Source: an uncultured Tenacibaculum sp. (GTDB lineage Bacteria > Bacteroidota > Bacteroidia > Flavobacteriales > Flavobacteriaceae). From it: a DNA stretch of 64,000 nt. Within the stretch, counting starts at the first letter, position 1; each line of letters begins with the position of its first letter. Location: NCBI GenBank assembly GCA_937922085.1, contig CAKZVD010000012.1:41248-105247 (forward strand). Reading direction: 5' to 3'. The position numbers were made by a program, and so were the translations under genes. The notes beneath the pieces are model-generated. The model was given only the letters and a program-made list of their open reading frames with translations. It did no database searches and was not told the origin of the DNA. Positions 1 to 9,423 of the stretch are shown here, piece after piece.

Positions 1-1
1 A

Positions 2-733
2 GATCCAGATAAAAATGTAACACCTACTAATAGAGAATTAATAGCTCAAGGAACTGGAAATATCGTTTCTGGGTTAATTGGTGGTCTTCCTATAACACAA
101 GTAATTGTAAGAAGTTCGGCAAACATACAATCTGGTGGTAAAAGTAAAATGGTTGCAATTATTCATGGTTTCTTATTACTTATTTCTGTCATTTTAATTC
201 CTACATTATTAAATAAAATTCCTTTATCGGTATTAGCTGCAATTCTTTTCGTTGTTGGTTTTAAATTAGCAAAGCCTTCTACATTTATAAACATGTTTAA
301 ATTAGGTTGGAAACAATGGCTGCCTTTTATGGCAACTGTATTACCAATGGCACTAACAGGTAATTTATTATTAGGTGTTGGTTTAGGTTTAGCAATTGGT
401 GTTTTTGTTATTTTATTAAAAAGTTTCCAAAACTCTCACTTTTTACATAAAGAAGGTGAAGACATAGACGATGGAAGGATAAAGATGACCTTAGCAGAAG
501 AAGTAACTTTTTTTAACAAAGGAGCTATTTTACAAGAATTAGATGCTCTTCCAAATGATTCTTTTTTAGAATTAGATGTAAGAAAGACTAGATATTTAGA
601 TCATGATATTGTCGAAATTTTGGAAGATTTTGCCTACAAAGCGAAAGAAAGAAACATTACGATTAAACTAGTTTCTGAAAAAGGTGCTATTGAAAACCCT
701 TCTAGTTATATTGAATTTTTCAAATTAGATTAA
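2..733 (+). CDS. SulP family anion transporter, C-terminal part (5' end outside window)
   Basis: The reading frame is open from base 2, before any Met, so the gene begins to the left of the window. The visible part starts with the conserved SulP stretch NRELIAQGTGN..SGLIGGLP and VIVRSSAN, continues through several hydrophobic segments, and ends in a cytoplasmic STAS-like domain (about the last 90 residues). In that domain the usual DxSG loop is replaced by YLDHD, so it is a divergent STAS. SulP proteins move sulfate, bicarbonate or other anions across the inner membrane. A second SulP gene and a carbonic anhydrase follow on the same strand, which favours bicarbonate over sulfate as substrate; that is inference. 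Confidence 0.9.
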   Translation, partial: DPDKNVTPTNRELIAQGTGNIVSGLIGGLPITQVIVRSSANIQSGGKSKMVAIIHGFLLLISVILIPTLLNKIPLSVLAAILFVVGFKLAKPSTFINMFKLGWKQWLPFMATVLPMALTGNLLLGVGLGLAIGVFVILLKSFQNSHFLHKEGEDIDDGRIKMTLAEEVTFFNKGAILQELDALPNDSFLELDVRKTRYLDHDIVEILEDFAYKAKERNITIKLVSEKGAIENPSSYIEFFKLD

Positions 734-793
734 AAAACTTAATTTACAGTCTCTTAAAAAGAGTTAACATGTTATTTTTTTAATTCAAAGAAA

Positions 794-2656
794 ATGAAAC
801 ATCTATTTACGAATATTAAAGGAGATTTATTCGGAGGAATTACTGCTGGTATAGTTGCTTTACCTTTAGCGCTAGCCTTTGGAGTATCTTCTGGTTTGGG
901 TCCAAGTGCTGGATTATATGGTGCTATACTAATTGCTTTTTTTGCTTCTCTTTTTGGAGGCACAGCAACTCAAATTTCTGGACCAACTGCTCCAATGACT
1001 GCTGTTAGTATGGTTGTTATTGCTTCCATTATAGCAACCAATGATGGAGACGTAAAACAAGCTTTACCTACTATTTTAACTGTTTTTTTATTGGCAGGTA
1101 TTATTCAAGTAGGTTTAGGCCTTTTAGGCTTTGGTAAATATATTCGTTATATTCCTTATCCAGTTGTCTCTGGTTTTATGACCGCTATTGGTTTAATCAT
1201 TTTGGTAACTCAAATTTTACCATCAATAGGTTATTCAACAAAAGAGGATACTTCTTATGTTGAAAAATTTAAACCTCAAGCTCAGGAAATAATTCTAAAG
1301 AACATATTAAAAGAAGAAGCGGGTAAAGGTGTTTTAGTTATCAATGACATAAAGCAAACACTAAAACGCTCTAATGAAATTACAGAAAGCAGTATTTTAA
1401 AAGAAGCTGAAATTTTAGCAAGTAAAGAAACTTCTGGAGTATTAGGTACCTTAAAAATACTACCTAGAGCTTTAAAAAAAATAAAGTTTCTAGAACTTGC
1501 TTTAGCTTTATTCACTATTCTAATTATTTATGGATTTAAGAAGATAACCACGGCAATTCCAAGCACATTGGTGGCATTAGTTATTATGACTGCTGCTTCA
1601 TTACTATTAGGTCTCAAATATCGACCTATAGAAGAAATACCTGGTAATTTTCCAATTCCGAATTTGGCTATTTTTTCCAAATTTAGCATTACACAAATTA
1701 AACCCTATATTTTTACCGCTTTTACCTTAGCGTTATTAGGAGCTATTGATTCGTTATTAACTTCAGTTGTTGCTGATAATATGACAAAAACAAAGCACAA
1801 ACCAAATAAAGAATTGGTTGGACAAGGTATAGGAAATAGTATTGCTGCTATTTTTGGAGGAATTCCTGGAGCTGGAGCTACTATTAGAACAGTAATTAAT
1901 ATAAAATCTGGAGGAAAAACAAAACTCTCTGGAATGATTGCTGGGGTAATGCTTTTAATTATTTTATTAGGTTTAGGTCCTATTGCTTCAAAGATTCCTG
2001 CCGCAGTTTTATCAGGTGTTTTAATCACTGTAGGAATTGGTGTAATGGATTATAAAGGTTTAAAAGCAATTCCCAATCTTCCTAAAGACATTAAATTAGG
2101 TCCTTTAAGAATAAGTTCAGAGGTAATCATAATGTTAGTTGTTTTATTATTATCTACTTTTTGGGATTTAGTATATGCTGTAGGGATTGGTTTAGTGATA
2201 GCTTCATTAATTTTTATGAAAAAAATAGGTGATGTAACCGCAAGACGATCAAATATCACCCCTTTAAAAGAAAAAGCTTGGGATGATGAATCTGAATTTC
2301 CAGAAAACCTATCACAAGAAGTATTTATTAAACATATTAATGGTCCTTTGTTTTTTGGATCAACTAGTGATTTTCAACAACTAGCAAAACAAATACCTGA
2401 TACTGCTTCAACTGTTATTGTTAGAATGGGCAGAATGCCTTATGTAGATCAGTCTGGATTATTTGCTTTAGAAGATATTTTAATTGATTTGGAAAAAAAC
2501 GGAATTCAAGTCCTTTTTGTTGACGTTCTTCAACAACCAAAATACATGATGGAAAAAATAGGTATTATACCTGATTTAATTTCTAAAGAACATACATTTA
2601 AAACCTTTTCTGAATGTTTAGAATGGGTTAAAAACAACGTAAAAAATAAATTTTAA
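794..2656 (+). CDS. SulP family anion transporter with STAS domain (probable bicarbonate/anion permease)
   Basis: A full-length SulP protein of 620 residues: a hydrophobic core with the family motif SGPTAPMTAV near residue 65, a GAGATIRT segment near 360, and a C-terminal STAS domain from about residue 505 with the classical DQSG loop. Between about residues 150 and 235 there is a charged, non-membrane insertion rich in Lys and Glu that is absent from typical SulP cores. It lies 60 bp after another SulP gene and 11 bp before a beta-carbonic anhydrase, so the three are probably co-transcribed. SulP plus carbonic anhydrase is a recurrent arrangement for bicarbonate supply; the substrate is not shown directly by the sequence. 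Confidence 0.93.
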   Translation: MKHLFTNIKGDLFGGITAGIVALPLALAFGVSSGLGPSAGLYGAILIAFFASLFGGTATQISGPTAPMTAVSMVVIASIIATNDGDVKQALPTILTVFLLAGIIQVGLGLLGFGKYIRYIPYPVVSGFMTAIGLIILVTQILPSIGYSTKEDTSYVEKFKPQAQEIILKNILKEEAGKGVLVINDIKQTLKRSNEITESSILKEAEILASKETSGVLGTLKILPRALKKIKFLELALALFTILIIYGFKKITTAIPSTLVALVIMTAASLLLGLKYRPIEEIPGNFPIPNLAIFSKFSITQIKPYIFTAFTLALLGAIDSLLTSVVADNMTKTKHKPNKELVGQGIGNSIAAIFGGIPGAGATIRTVINIKSGGKTKLSGMIAGVMLLIILLGLGPIASKIPAAVLSGVLITVGIGVMDYKGLKAIPNLPKDIKLGPLRISSEVIIMLVVLLLSTFWDLVYAVGIGLVIASLIFMKKIGDVTARRSNITPLKEKAWDDESEFPENLSQEVFIKHINGPLFFGSTSDFQQLAKQIPDTASTVIVRMGRMPYVDQSGLFALEDILIDLEKNGIQVLFVDVLQQPKYMMEKIGIIPDLISKEHTFKTFSECLEWVKNNVKNKF

Positions 2657-2667
2657 AAAGAATTATA

Positions 2668-3297
2668 ATGAGAAGTACAGCTTTAACAAAAAATATACAG
2701 ACATCATTAACTCCTAATGGAGTATTACAAGATTTATTAGATGGTAACCAACGTTATATTGACAATAACTTAACTAGTTCTAACGTAACTAATTTAGTAC
2801 AACAAACTATTGATGGACAATTTCCTAAAGCAGTAGTTTTATCATGTATTGACTCTCGTGTACCTGTAGAATTAGTTTTTGACCAAACAATAGGAGACAT
2901 TTTTGTTGCTCGTGTAGCTGGTAATTTTGAAAATGTAGACATTCTTGGTAGTTTAGAATATTCTTGTAATGTTGCGGGTAGTAAATTAGTTTTTGTTTTA
3001 GGACATGAAAGTTGTGGTGCTGTAAAAGCTGCTTGTGACGGTGTTGAACTAGGGAATATTACTGCAATGCTAGCAAACATTTCTCCTGCTGCCAAATTAG
3101 CTTCAGAACAAGTAGATGGTGTTGCTGATTCTTCTAACAAAGAATTTGTAGCAAAAACTGTTGAAAACAATGTGAAATTAACTATTGAAAGAATTAGAGA
3201 AAAAAGTAAAATACTTCAAGAAATGGAAGACAATGGTGAAATTACTATTGTTGGTGGTGTTTATTCACTACATACAGGAAAAGTTACTATGCTGTAA
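2668..3297 (+). CDS. Beta-class carbonic anhydrase
   Basis: Interconverts CO2 and bicarbonate. The 209-residue protein has the beta-class zinc site: Cys60 with the Asp62/Arg64 dyad (CxDSR) and His113/Cys116 (HESCGA). Length and motif spacing are those of an active beta enzyme, and I see no signal peptide, so it should be cytoplasmic. The start is 11 bp after the SulP stop, consistent with one transcript and with a role in hydrating or dehydrating the transported carbon. A strong hairpin terminator follows directly. Confidence 0.95.
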   Translation: MRSTALTKNIQTSLTPNGVLQDLLDGNQRYIDNNLTSSNVTNLVQQTIDGQFPKAVVLSCIDSRVPVELVFDQTIGDIFVARVAGNFENVDILGSLEYSCNVAGSKLVFVLGHESCGAVKAACDGVELGNITAMLANISPAAKLASEQVDGVADSSNKEFVAKTVENNVKLTIERIREKSKILQEMEDNGEITIVGGVYSLHTGKVTML

Positions 3298-3320
3298 AAA
3301 AATATTTTTAAAATAAAAAA

Positions 3321-3347
3321 GCGATGATTTTAGTCATCGCTTTTTTT
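3321..3347 (+). terminator. Rho-independent terminator after the carbonic anhydrase
   Basis: A 7-bp perfect stem GCGATGA/TCATCGC with a 6-nt loop is followed by seven T. It starts 23 bp after the stop codon and ends the SulP-SulP-carbonic anhydrase unit. Confidence 0.9.
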
Positions 3348-3593
3348 ATACAATTTAACCAACTCTCAATCTTTTTTGTTTTTCTTACAAAAAACAAACA
3401 TTTATTGTTTTTCCATATCAAAACAATTAAAAAACCATAAAAAAAACACATAAAATCATTAAAAAAAAGATAAACCATTAAAAAACAACCGTATAGTGAG
3501 TTTTCAACAACCATAGTCAATAAATAATATTAAATTACAATAAATCATAGGTTTTTTTTATTAAAAAACACAAAATAGACTACTTTTTTAAGC

Positions 3594-3601
3594 TATTTTT
3601 G
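3594..3601 (+). promoter_or_regulatory. Bacteroidota -7 box upstream of the Asp-box protein
   Basis: TATTTTTG matches TAnnTTTG and sits 25 bp before the ATG at 3627. I could not find a well-spaced TTG -33 element. The rest of the 329-bp gap between 3298 and 3626 is very AT-rich; apart from the terminator at its left end I see nothing else in it. Confidence 0.5.
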
Positions 3602-3626
3602 AATTGATAAAAAACAAAACTTAATT

Positions 3627-6600
3627 ATGAATTTAAAATTACTTAAATCCATGACTAAAACCTCTATTTTAGTCACATTGGTCTTTTGTTTTAATGCCAA
3701 TGCACAAAAGCTTAAAACACTACCCGACCCAGTAAAAACCAAAAAAGATCAAGTTTACAAAAATCAAAAAATGTTTGATAGTAAAACGGGATCGACAAAC
3801 ACAAAAACTCCTATTGAGCGTCAAGCAGATAATGCTATTGAAAGAGCTAAATATGAGTTCGAAAGATTACAAAATCCTAATACTCATAAAATACCAACAG
3901 GTATAAGAAATGCTGAACTTAGCTTTTCTAAAAAAATAAGTATAGGAAATGATTCTAAAGAAGCACTTTCAGGAGCTTCTAAAGCTGCTGCAAGAGGTAG
4001 ATATTATAATTGGAGAAACAGAGGCCCATACAATGTTGGGGGAAGAACTAGAGCTTTAGCTATAGATCGTAACAATGAAAACGTAATACTAGCAGGGGGT
4101 GTATCTGGTGGATTATGGAGATCTCAAAACGGTGGGGAAACTTGGAGAAAAGTTACTAGACAATTCCAAAACCCAAGTATTACTGCTATCGTACAAGATC
4201 CTAGACCTTATAGAGGTTATATCTGGTATTATGCATCTGGTGAACGTAGCGGAAATTCTGCTGGTACTGGTGGTTCTTTTTACCAAGGAAGCGGTGTTTA
4301 CAAATCACAAGATCACGGAAGAACTTGGGAATTACTAAGAGCTACTGCTAACGAAAATATTGGAGCATTTGACTCTAGTTTCGATTTGATTAACTCTATT
4401 GCTGTAAACCCTACAAATGGAGATTTATATGTAGGTACTTTCAATGGTCTTTTCAGATCTCAAGATGGTGGTCGTTCTTTTACAGAAGTATTAGTTGGTG
4501 GTTTCGATAACACTATTGAAATTAGTATTACTTCTACTGGTAGAATTTATGCTACGATAGATTCAGGAGGAACTCCTAATGCAGGAATTTTAACTTCTAC
4601 AGATGGAGACAACTGGACAAACATTACTCCAGAAGATCTTAATGTTGCTTATGGAAGAGTTGCAATAGGAATTGACCCTTCTAATGAAAACACAGTATAT
4701 TTTCTTTCAGAATTTACAGATCGTTCAGTAAATCCTGCAGTTCAAAGACACTTATTACATAGATATAATGCTACTACTAATGAAGGAGAAGAAACTTGGA
4801 CTAATTTAAGTGCTAACTTACCTTTATCTATTGGTGGACGTGTTGGAAGCTTAAACTCTCAAGGAGGTTATAACTGGTTAGTAAAAGTTCATCCTACAAA
4901 CAGTAACATTGTTTTTGTTGCTGGAACAAATGTATATAGATCAACTACAGGATTTACTACTCCTGCAGGTCAAGAAAGTTGGATAGCAGGATATTCTCCT
5001 TTAAACAATGTTAGTTTGTATACAAACCAACATCCAGATCAACATTCTTTAATCTTTTACCCTTCTAATCCTAACAGAGCTTTATCTGGAAATGATGGAG
5101 GAGTTTTTATTACTGAAGACATTACTGCTACAAACGATGGTGTAGAACCTGTAGCTTGGGAATCTTTAAACAATGGGTATATTACTACGCAACCATATCA
5201 TGTTGCTTTTGATCCAGAAGCTACAGATGACAACTTAGTTGCTGGTTTTCAAGATAACGGAACATGGTTTACAGATTCATCTGATTCTAAAGCAATTTGG
5301 GAAGAAGATTTTGGTGGTGATGGTGCTTATAGTGCTATTTCTGACAATGGTAGAACTCGTTATGTTTCTTCTCAAAGAGGAAATGTTTTCCGTTTTAACT
5401 TTGATGAAAGTGGAGAGTTTGAATCTTTTACATCAGTAAAACCTGCTGGCCCTGGAAATAATGATTTTTCTTTCATTAATCCTTTTATTTTAGATCATAA
5501 CAATGATAACATTATGTACATGCCAGTACAAAATAGAATATGGAGAAATAGAAATTTAGATGAAATTCCTTTATTTTCTAATAGTGCTACTAGTGTTAAC
5601 TGGACAAGTATGGCTAGTTCTCAAACACCTGCTGGATCTAGAATTACTGCTTTGGATGTTTCTACATTCCCTGTTGCTAATAGATTATACTATGGTACAA
5701 ACTCTGGAATAGTTTTTAGAATGGATAATGCAAACATAAACGATCAACAAGCAGTAGATCTTACTACTGGTAAAGGTTTACCTACAGGTTACATTAATGA
5801 TATTAATGTAGATCCTTCTAATGCCGATAGAGTAATTATTACTTTCTCTAATTATGGAATTCAAAGTTTATTCATGACTGAAGATGCTGGAGAAACTTGG
5901 GCAAACGTTAGTGGTAATTTAGAAGAAAATGCTGATGGTTCTGGTAATGGTCCTTCTGTTAGAAGTACTGCTTTTTTAGGTGGTAAAGGAAGAAGAGGAT
6001 CTAGGTCTCAAAAAGTTTTTGCTGCTACAAGTACTGGTTTATATTACACAAGATACTTTAATGGTCAAAACACTGTTTGGAGAAAAGAAAATAGAGTTTT
6101 TGGTAATGCTGTAACAGATGAAGTAGTTACAAGAAAAGATGGTCTTATTGCTGTTGCTTCTCATGGTAATGGAGTATTCAGTGCTCGTTTCCCATTAAGA
6201 AACGGACTTCCTTCTGCTACTTTAAGTACTGCTTTTTTATTAGATGACTTGAATGTTCCTGAAAACAGTGTTGATACTGAAATCGACATCACTGGTTTAT
6301 TTGTACAATCTCAAGGTTCTCCTATAACTATTGAAGTAACAAATTCTAATCCAGATTTAGTTACTGCTACTTTAACAGGAAATACTTTAACATTATCATA
6401 TACTGCTGATACTATTGGAGCAGCAAGTATTGGTTTAATAGCTACTTCTGGTAAAGAACAAGTATCTGAAGGGTTTACAGTAAACGTTTCTGAATTTGCT
6501 ATTTACGAACAAGTGAATCCAGTTATAAGCTCTGTACCTTCTCAAAATTTCTTAGATTTTGGAGGAATTGCACAAGCTGCTGATGATTTCACAATACCTG

Positions 6601-7325
6601 CAGGTAACACTTGGAATATAGATAGAGTAATTGCTTTTGGTGGAGCTAACGGAACTCCTGTTTTTGATAATGTAACAGTGGTTGTTTATAATGATAATGA
6701 TGGTACACCTGGTGAAGAAGTTTACAATAGTGGTGATCTTTTACCTACATCTGAACCAAACAATGCAAATTTAAACATTACTTTACCTGAACCTTTAACA
6801 TTAGAAAGCGGAAATTACTGGATGTCTATCTATGTTAATGTTCCTTTTGCTGGAGGAAACCAATGGTTTTGGAATTCTGAAGCAAACAGTGTAGGACAAG
6901 TAACTCAATTTAGAGATGCTGCTAATCTTTTCGGAACTGGAGCTATTGACTGGACACCAACTAACGTTGCTTTAGGAAGAGATCCTATTGATCAAACTTT
7001 CCAAATTTTCGGAGATATTATTGGTACTGATGTTGAAGACACTACTCAAGAAGCTTCTTTAGTTACTCTTGATAATGGTTTAAACTCTTTAGCATGGCCT
7101 AACCCATCAACTGGTGCTTTTAACTTCAACTTTAGTTCTCTTACTTCAGAGAATGAAGTATCAATGTATGTATTTGACATTAGTGGTAAATTAGTTCATC
7201 AAAAGTCTAGTCTTAAATCTAAGGCTAACTATACTTGGGATGCTTCTAAAATATCTGCAGGTTTTTACTTTGTAAATGTAAAAGGAGCAAACACTTCTAA
7301 GCGTTTTAAAATTATCAAAAAATAA
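3627..7325 (+). CDS. Secreted VPS10/Asp-box (BNR-like) repeat protein with T9SS type A sorting domain
   Basis: A 1232-residue exported protein. It has a signal peptide ending near NANAQ, then a long beta-propeller region with repeated Asp-box motifs (SQNGGETW, SQDHGRTW, SQDGGRSF, TEDAGETW), as in sortilin/VPS10 and WD40/YVTN/BNR-like folds. A beta-sandwich tail follows from about residue 870, and a T9SS type A sorting domain lies at about 1155-1232 (WPNPSTG, FDISGKLV, ending KRFKIIKK). It should cross the outer membrane through the Por system and be surface-attached or released. No glycosidase catalytic residues can be assigned, so the role (adhesin, binding protein or enzyme) is open. It is a single-gene unit with its own promoter and terminator. 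Confidence 0.9.
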   Translation: MNLKLLKSMTKTSILVTLVFCFNANAQKLKTLPDPVKTKKDQVYKNQKMFDSKTGSTNTKTPIERQADNAIERAKYEFERLQNPNTHKIPTGIRNAELSFSKKISIGNDSKEALSGASKAAARGRYYNWRNRGPYNVGGRTRALAIDRNNENVILAGGVSGGLWRSQNGGETWRKVTRQFQNPSITAIVQDPRPYRGYIWYYASGERSGNSAGTGGSFYQGSGVYKSQDHGRTWELLRATANENIGAFDSSFDLINSIAVNPTNGDLYVGTFNGLFRSQDGGRSFTEVLVGGFDNTIEISITSTGRIYATIDSGGTPNAGILTSTDGDNWTNITPEDLNVAYGRVAIGIDPSNENTVYFLSEFTDRSVNPAVQRHLLHRYNATTNEGEETWTNLSANLPLSIGGRVGSLNSQGGYNWLVKVHPTNSNIVFVAGTNVYRSTTGFTTPAGQESWIAGYSPLNNVSLYTNQHPDQHSLIFYPSNPNRALSGNDGGVFITEDITATNDGVEPVAWESLNNGYITTQPYHVAFDPEATDDNLVAGFQDNGTWFTDSSDSKAIWEEDFGGDGAYSAISDNGRTRYVSSQRGNVFRFNFDESGEFESFTSVKPAGPGNNDFSFINPFILDHNNDNIMYMPVQNRIWRNRNLDEIPLFSNSATSVNWTSMASSQTPAGSRITALDVSTFPVANRLYYGTNSGIVFRMDNANINDQQAVDLTTGKGLPTGYINDINVDPSNADRVIITFSNYGIQSLFMTEDAGETWANVSGNLEENADGSGNGPSVRSTAFLGGKGRRGSRSQKVFAATSTGLYYTRYFNGQNTVWRKENRVFGNAVTDEVVTRKDGLIAVASHGNGVFSARFPLRNGLPSATLSTAFLLDDLNVPENSVDTEIDITGLFVQSQGSPITIEVTNSNPDLVTATLTGNTLTLSYTADTIGAASIGLIATSGKEQVSEGFTVNVSEFAIYEQVNPVISSVPSQNFLDFGGIAQAADDFTIPAGNTWNIDRVIAFGGANGTPVFDNVTVVVYNDNDGTPGEEVYNSGDLLPTSEPNNANLNITLPEPLTLESGNYWMSIYVNVPFAGGNQWFWNSEANSVGQVTQFRDAANLFGTGAIDWTPTNVALGRDPIDQTFQIFGDIIGTDVEDTTQEASLVTLDNGLNSLAWPNPSTGAFNFNFSSLTSENEVSMYVFDISGKLVHQKSSLKSKANYTWDASKISAGFYFVNVKGANTSKRFKIIKK

Positions 7326-7348
7326 AACCTTATACATAAATTAATTAT

Positions 7349-7397
7349 CGAGATTATTTGTAATATTTTATTATATTCAAATAATCTCGTTTTTTTT
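7349..7397 (+). terminator. Terminator after the Asp-box protein
   Basis: A 12-bp perfect inverted repeat (CGAGATTATTTG and its complement) around a 17-nt AT loop is followed by eight T, 23 bp after the stop codon. Confidence 0.9.
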
Positions 7398-7413
7398 AAC
7401 TAAGAATATTTTT

Positions 7414-7857
7414 ATGAAAAATTATTTTTATACTATTTTACTCACTTTACTTTTCTTTTCATGTAAACCAACAATGACTGCTCAAGAAAAAAACAACCCT
7501 ACTTCTAAAAAACAAAAAATTGCTAAACCAAAATTTGGTGATCTTGTTAATGATAAAATAATTGCTCCTAATATTATTCAATTGCAAGTAAGTATCCTTA
7601 AAGAAGTTAAATCTGCTAATATTTGTAGCACAGAATATTCTAGCACATTAGAAGTCAAAATCATTGAAATACTTGAATCTGGTTCTAGTATTACAAACAT
7701 GATTACAAAAAACAAAAAATATACTTTTGTTTTAAATAATTTCATTAAACAAAAAGCAATTGAAAAAATAAAGGCTGGAAAAACAATGACAATTACTGTA
7801 AAAGAAGGCTTATGCAAAAATGCAAATCAAAGTCTTTATGAAGTTCTCGGTTTTTAA
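7414..7857 (+). CDS. Small lipoprotein of unknown function
   Basis: A 147-residue protein with a short hydrophobic signal and a lipobox-like LFFSC (Cys17), so probably a periplasmic or outer-membrane lipoprotein. After a Lys/Asn-rich linker the body predicts a small beta-rich domain with two further Cys (in NICSTEYS and EGLCKNA) that could pair. I do not recognise a family. It lies 16 bp after the previous terminator and converges with the DinB-like gene. Confidence 0.75.
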   Translation: MKNYFYTILLTLLFFSCKPTMTAQEKNNPTSKKQKIAKPKFGDLVNDKIIAPNIIQLQVSILKEVKSANICSTEYSSTLEVKIIEILESGSSITNMITKNKKYTFVLNNFIKQKAIEKIKAGKTMTITVKEGLCKNANQSLYEVLGF

Positions 7858-7895
7858 ATATCATCTTTTTTCTTTAAAAACTCTGTTTTATTATA

Positions 7896-8336
7896 TTACT
7901 CCATAATCTGTTTTAAATGATACTCTAAATGTTCTACATAATCTATAATTAAAAAGCGAAGATTATATACTTCATTTGTTTCTAATTTTATTTTATAATT
8001 TAGTGTGTCTTTAGTTTGTTGTTTAATTACATAAATAATTTGTCGATTAATTGAAACCAAAAAACAAAGTATTTCTTCTCTTTTTGAATTTTGATAATCA
8101 TTAGCCTTTACCAATTCTTTCTGATTGTAATTTTTTATTATATAAGGTTTGTCTTTAAATTGAATTTCTGTAAATCTTTGAAGATTATTAATTCCTGAAT
8201 CAATTAAATGCCCTAAAATTTCTTGTTTAGACCATTTTATTAAAGATGATTTACACCTTAAATCTGATGATGTATTTTCTATATATTTTGCCCCTGATTT
8301 TATTAACTCCTCAAGTTTATTTAGTGTATTTTTCAT
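7896..8336 (-). CDS. DinB-like four-helix protein
   Basis: The 146-residue all-helical protein has the spacing of the DinB/YfiT superfamily metal triad: His43 in the GHLIDS motif, and His136 with His140 in HLEYH. The preceding KWSKQEILGHL segment is typical of DinB_2 members. Such proteins are metal-binding and many act as thiol-dependent transferases, but most are uncharacterised and no substrate can be assigned here. It is transcribed divergently from the LysR gene, and convergent with the small lipoprotein gene. Confidence 0.8.
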   Translation of the reverse strand: MKNTLNKLEELIKSGAKYIENTSSDLRCKSSLIKWSKQEILGHLIDSGINNLQRFTEIQFKDKPYIIKNYNQKELVKANDYQNSKREEILCFLVSINRQIIYVIKQQTKDTLNYKIKLETNEVYNLRFLIIDYVEHLEYHLKQIME

Positions 8337-8498
8337 AAAGTCAAATTCCCTTTAATTATTTTTTATTCTAAAAATAACATTAAAACAAAAATATACAGTT
8401 CTCCTCTCTTCCCTCTAAATTGTAGGTTGAATCATTTTACATCTATACTTGAAAATTTTTCAAATACAGATTACAAGTATTCTTTTAACTTTGTAAAT

Positions 8499-9395
8499 AT
8501 GGAAATTAAGTATTTAAAACTTATAAAAACGATTGTAGAAGAAGGCAGTATTGCAAATTCTACAAATAAATTATTCTTAACCCAGTCTGCTTTAAGCAAA
8601 CAATTAAAAGAATTAGAAACTCATTTAGGTTTTAAAGTTTTTTTTAGAACAAGAAATAAATGGGAATTATCTGACGAAGGTGAAGAACTTTACAAAATGG
8701 CTTGTATTGTTTTTAAAAATATAGAAAAAGGCTTCAGAAATATAGAAGGAATACAAAAAGGTTCTTCAGGTACTATTAAAATAAGCACCGAATGTCATTT
8801 TTTTTACCATGGTCTCTCCTCTTTAATCCAAAAAATGGGATTATTATACCCTGATATTAATGTTGATTTAGCTGTAGAAGCCACCCATCAACCAATTTCT
8901 AAAATTTTATCTCATGATATTGATATAGCTATAGTTACCGAAAAACCTAATAACGAATTACTCTCTTACGTAGAAGTAAATAATGATGAACTTTTTGTTG
9001 TTATACATAAAGAAAACCCTTTAAACAAAGTTGAATTTATAGAACCTAGTCACTTTTATAAGTGCCACTTAATTATTCATTCTTTTCCTTTAGAAACCGT
9101 ATATGTTTATCAACATTTTTTAAAACCTAATAAGATTAATCCTTTAAAAATAACAGCCATTCCTTTAACAGAAATAGCCTTAGAAATGGTAGGTGCTAAT
9201 TTAGGAATTATGAGTATTCCTAAATGGGCTTTAAAATTATTTAAACTACCCGAAGAATTAACCTTTAAAAGAATTAGTAAATACGGATTAAAAAGAACTC
9301 ATTATTTAGTAATGAGAACATCTGACAGGGAGAAGAAATATATGAATGACTTTATCCTAAACTTCCAAGAACATATAAAAAGGTCAGCTGAATAA
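8499..9395 (+). CDS. LysR-type transcriptional regulator
   Basis: An N-terminal winged helix-turn-helix (LFLTQSALSKQLKELETHLG) is followed by a substrate-binding domain of periplasmic-binding-protein fold, the LysR layout, at about 298 residues. A longer frame begins with TTG at 8427, but the ATG at 8499 gives the standard N-terminus MEIKYLKLI, so I chose it. A TAACTTTG -7-like box at 8486-8493 lies just upstream, which would make the mRNA nearly leaderless. It is divergent from the DinB-like gene and convergent with the SDR/aldo-keto reductase operon; its target is unknown. Confidence 0.92.
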   Translation: MEIKYLKLIKTIVEEGSIANSTNKLFLTQSALSKQLKELETHLGFKVFFRTRNKWELSDEGEELYKMACIVFKNIEKGFRNIEGIQKGSSGTIKISTECHFFYHGLSSLIQKMGLLYPDINVDLAVEATHQPISKILSHDIDIAIVTEKPNNELLSYVEVNNDELFVVIHKENPLNKVEFIEPSHFYKCHLIIHSFPLETVYVYQHFLKPNKINPLKITAIPLTEIALEMVGANLGIMSIPKWALKLFKLPEELTFKRISKYGLKRTHYLVMRTSDREKKYMNDFILNFQEHIKRSAE

Positions 9396-9417
9396 TATAA
9401 ATTCAACTAACCTTTTT
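9377..9417. terminator. Bidirectional terminator between LysR gene and SDR operon
   Basis: Arms at 9377-9392 and 9402-9417 form a hairpin of up to 16 bp with A-rich and T-rich ends. It pairs best when read on the minus strand (G-U where the plus strand has C-A). It overlaps the last codons of the LysR gene and serves the convergent operon on the other side. Confidence 0.75.
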
Positions 9418-9423
9418 AGTTTA

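Noticed and set aside
1..733. First SulP gene as a truncated pseudogene
   Set aside because: The frame is open from the window edge and contains conserved SulP segments, so it is simply cut by the window.
2754..3170. Antisense open frame of 138 codons in the carbonic anhydrase gene
   Set aside because: It lies fully inside a well-conserved enzyme gene on the other strand; the composition follows from the codons of the real gene.
3354..3593. Small minus-strand frame (3308-3520) in the AT-rich gap
   Set aside because: Phe/Lys-rich translation of AT-rich DNA, overlapping the terminator, with no conserved feature.
5239..5439. Second-frame open stretch inside the Asp-box protein gene
   Set aside because: Overlaps a well-supported secreted protein; leucine-rich translation typical of a shifted frame.
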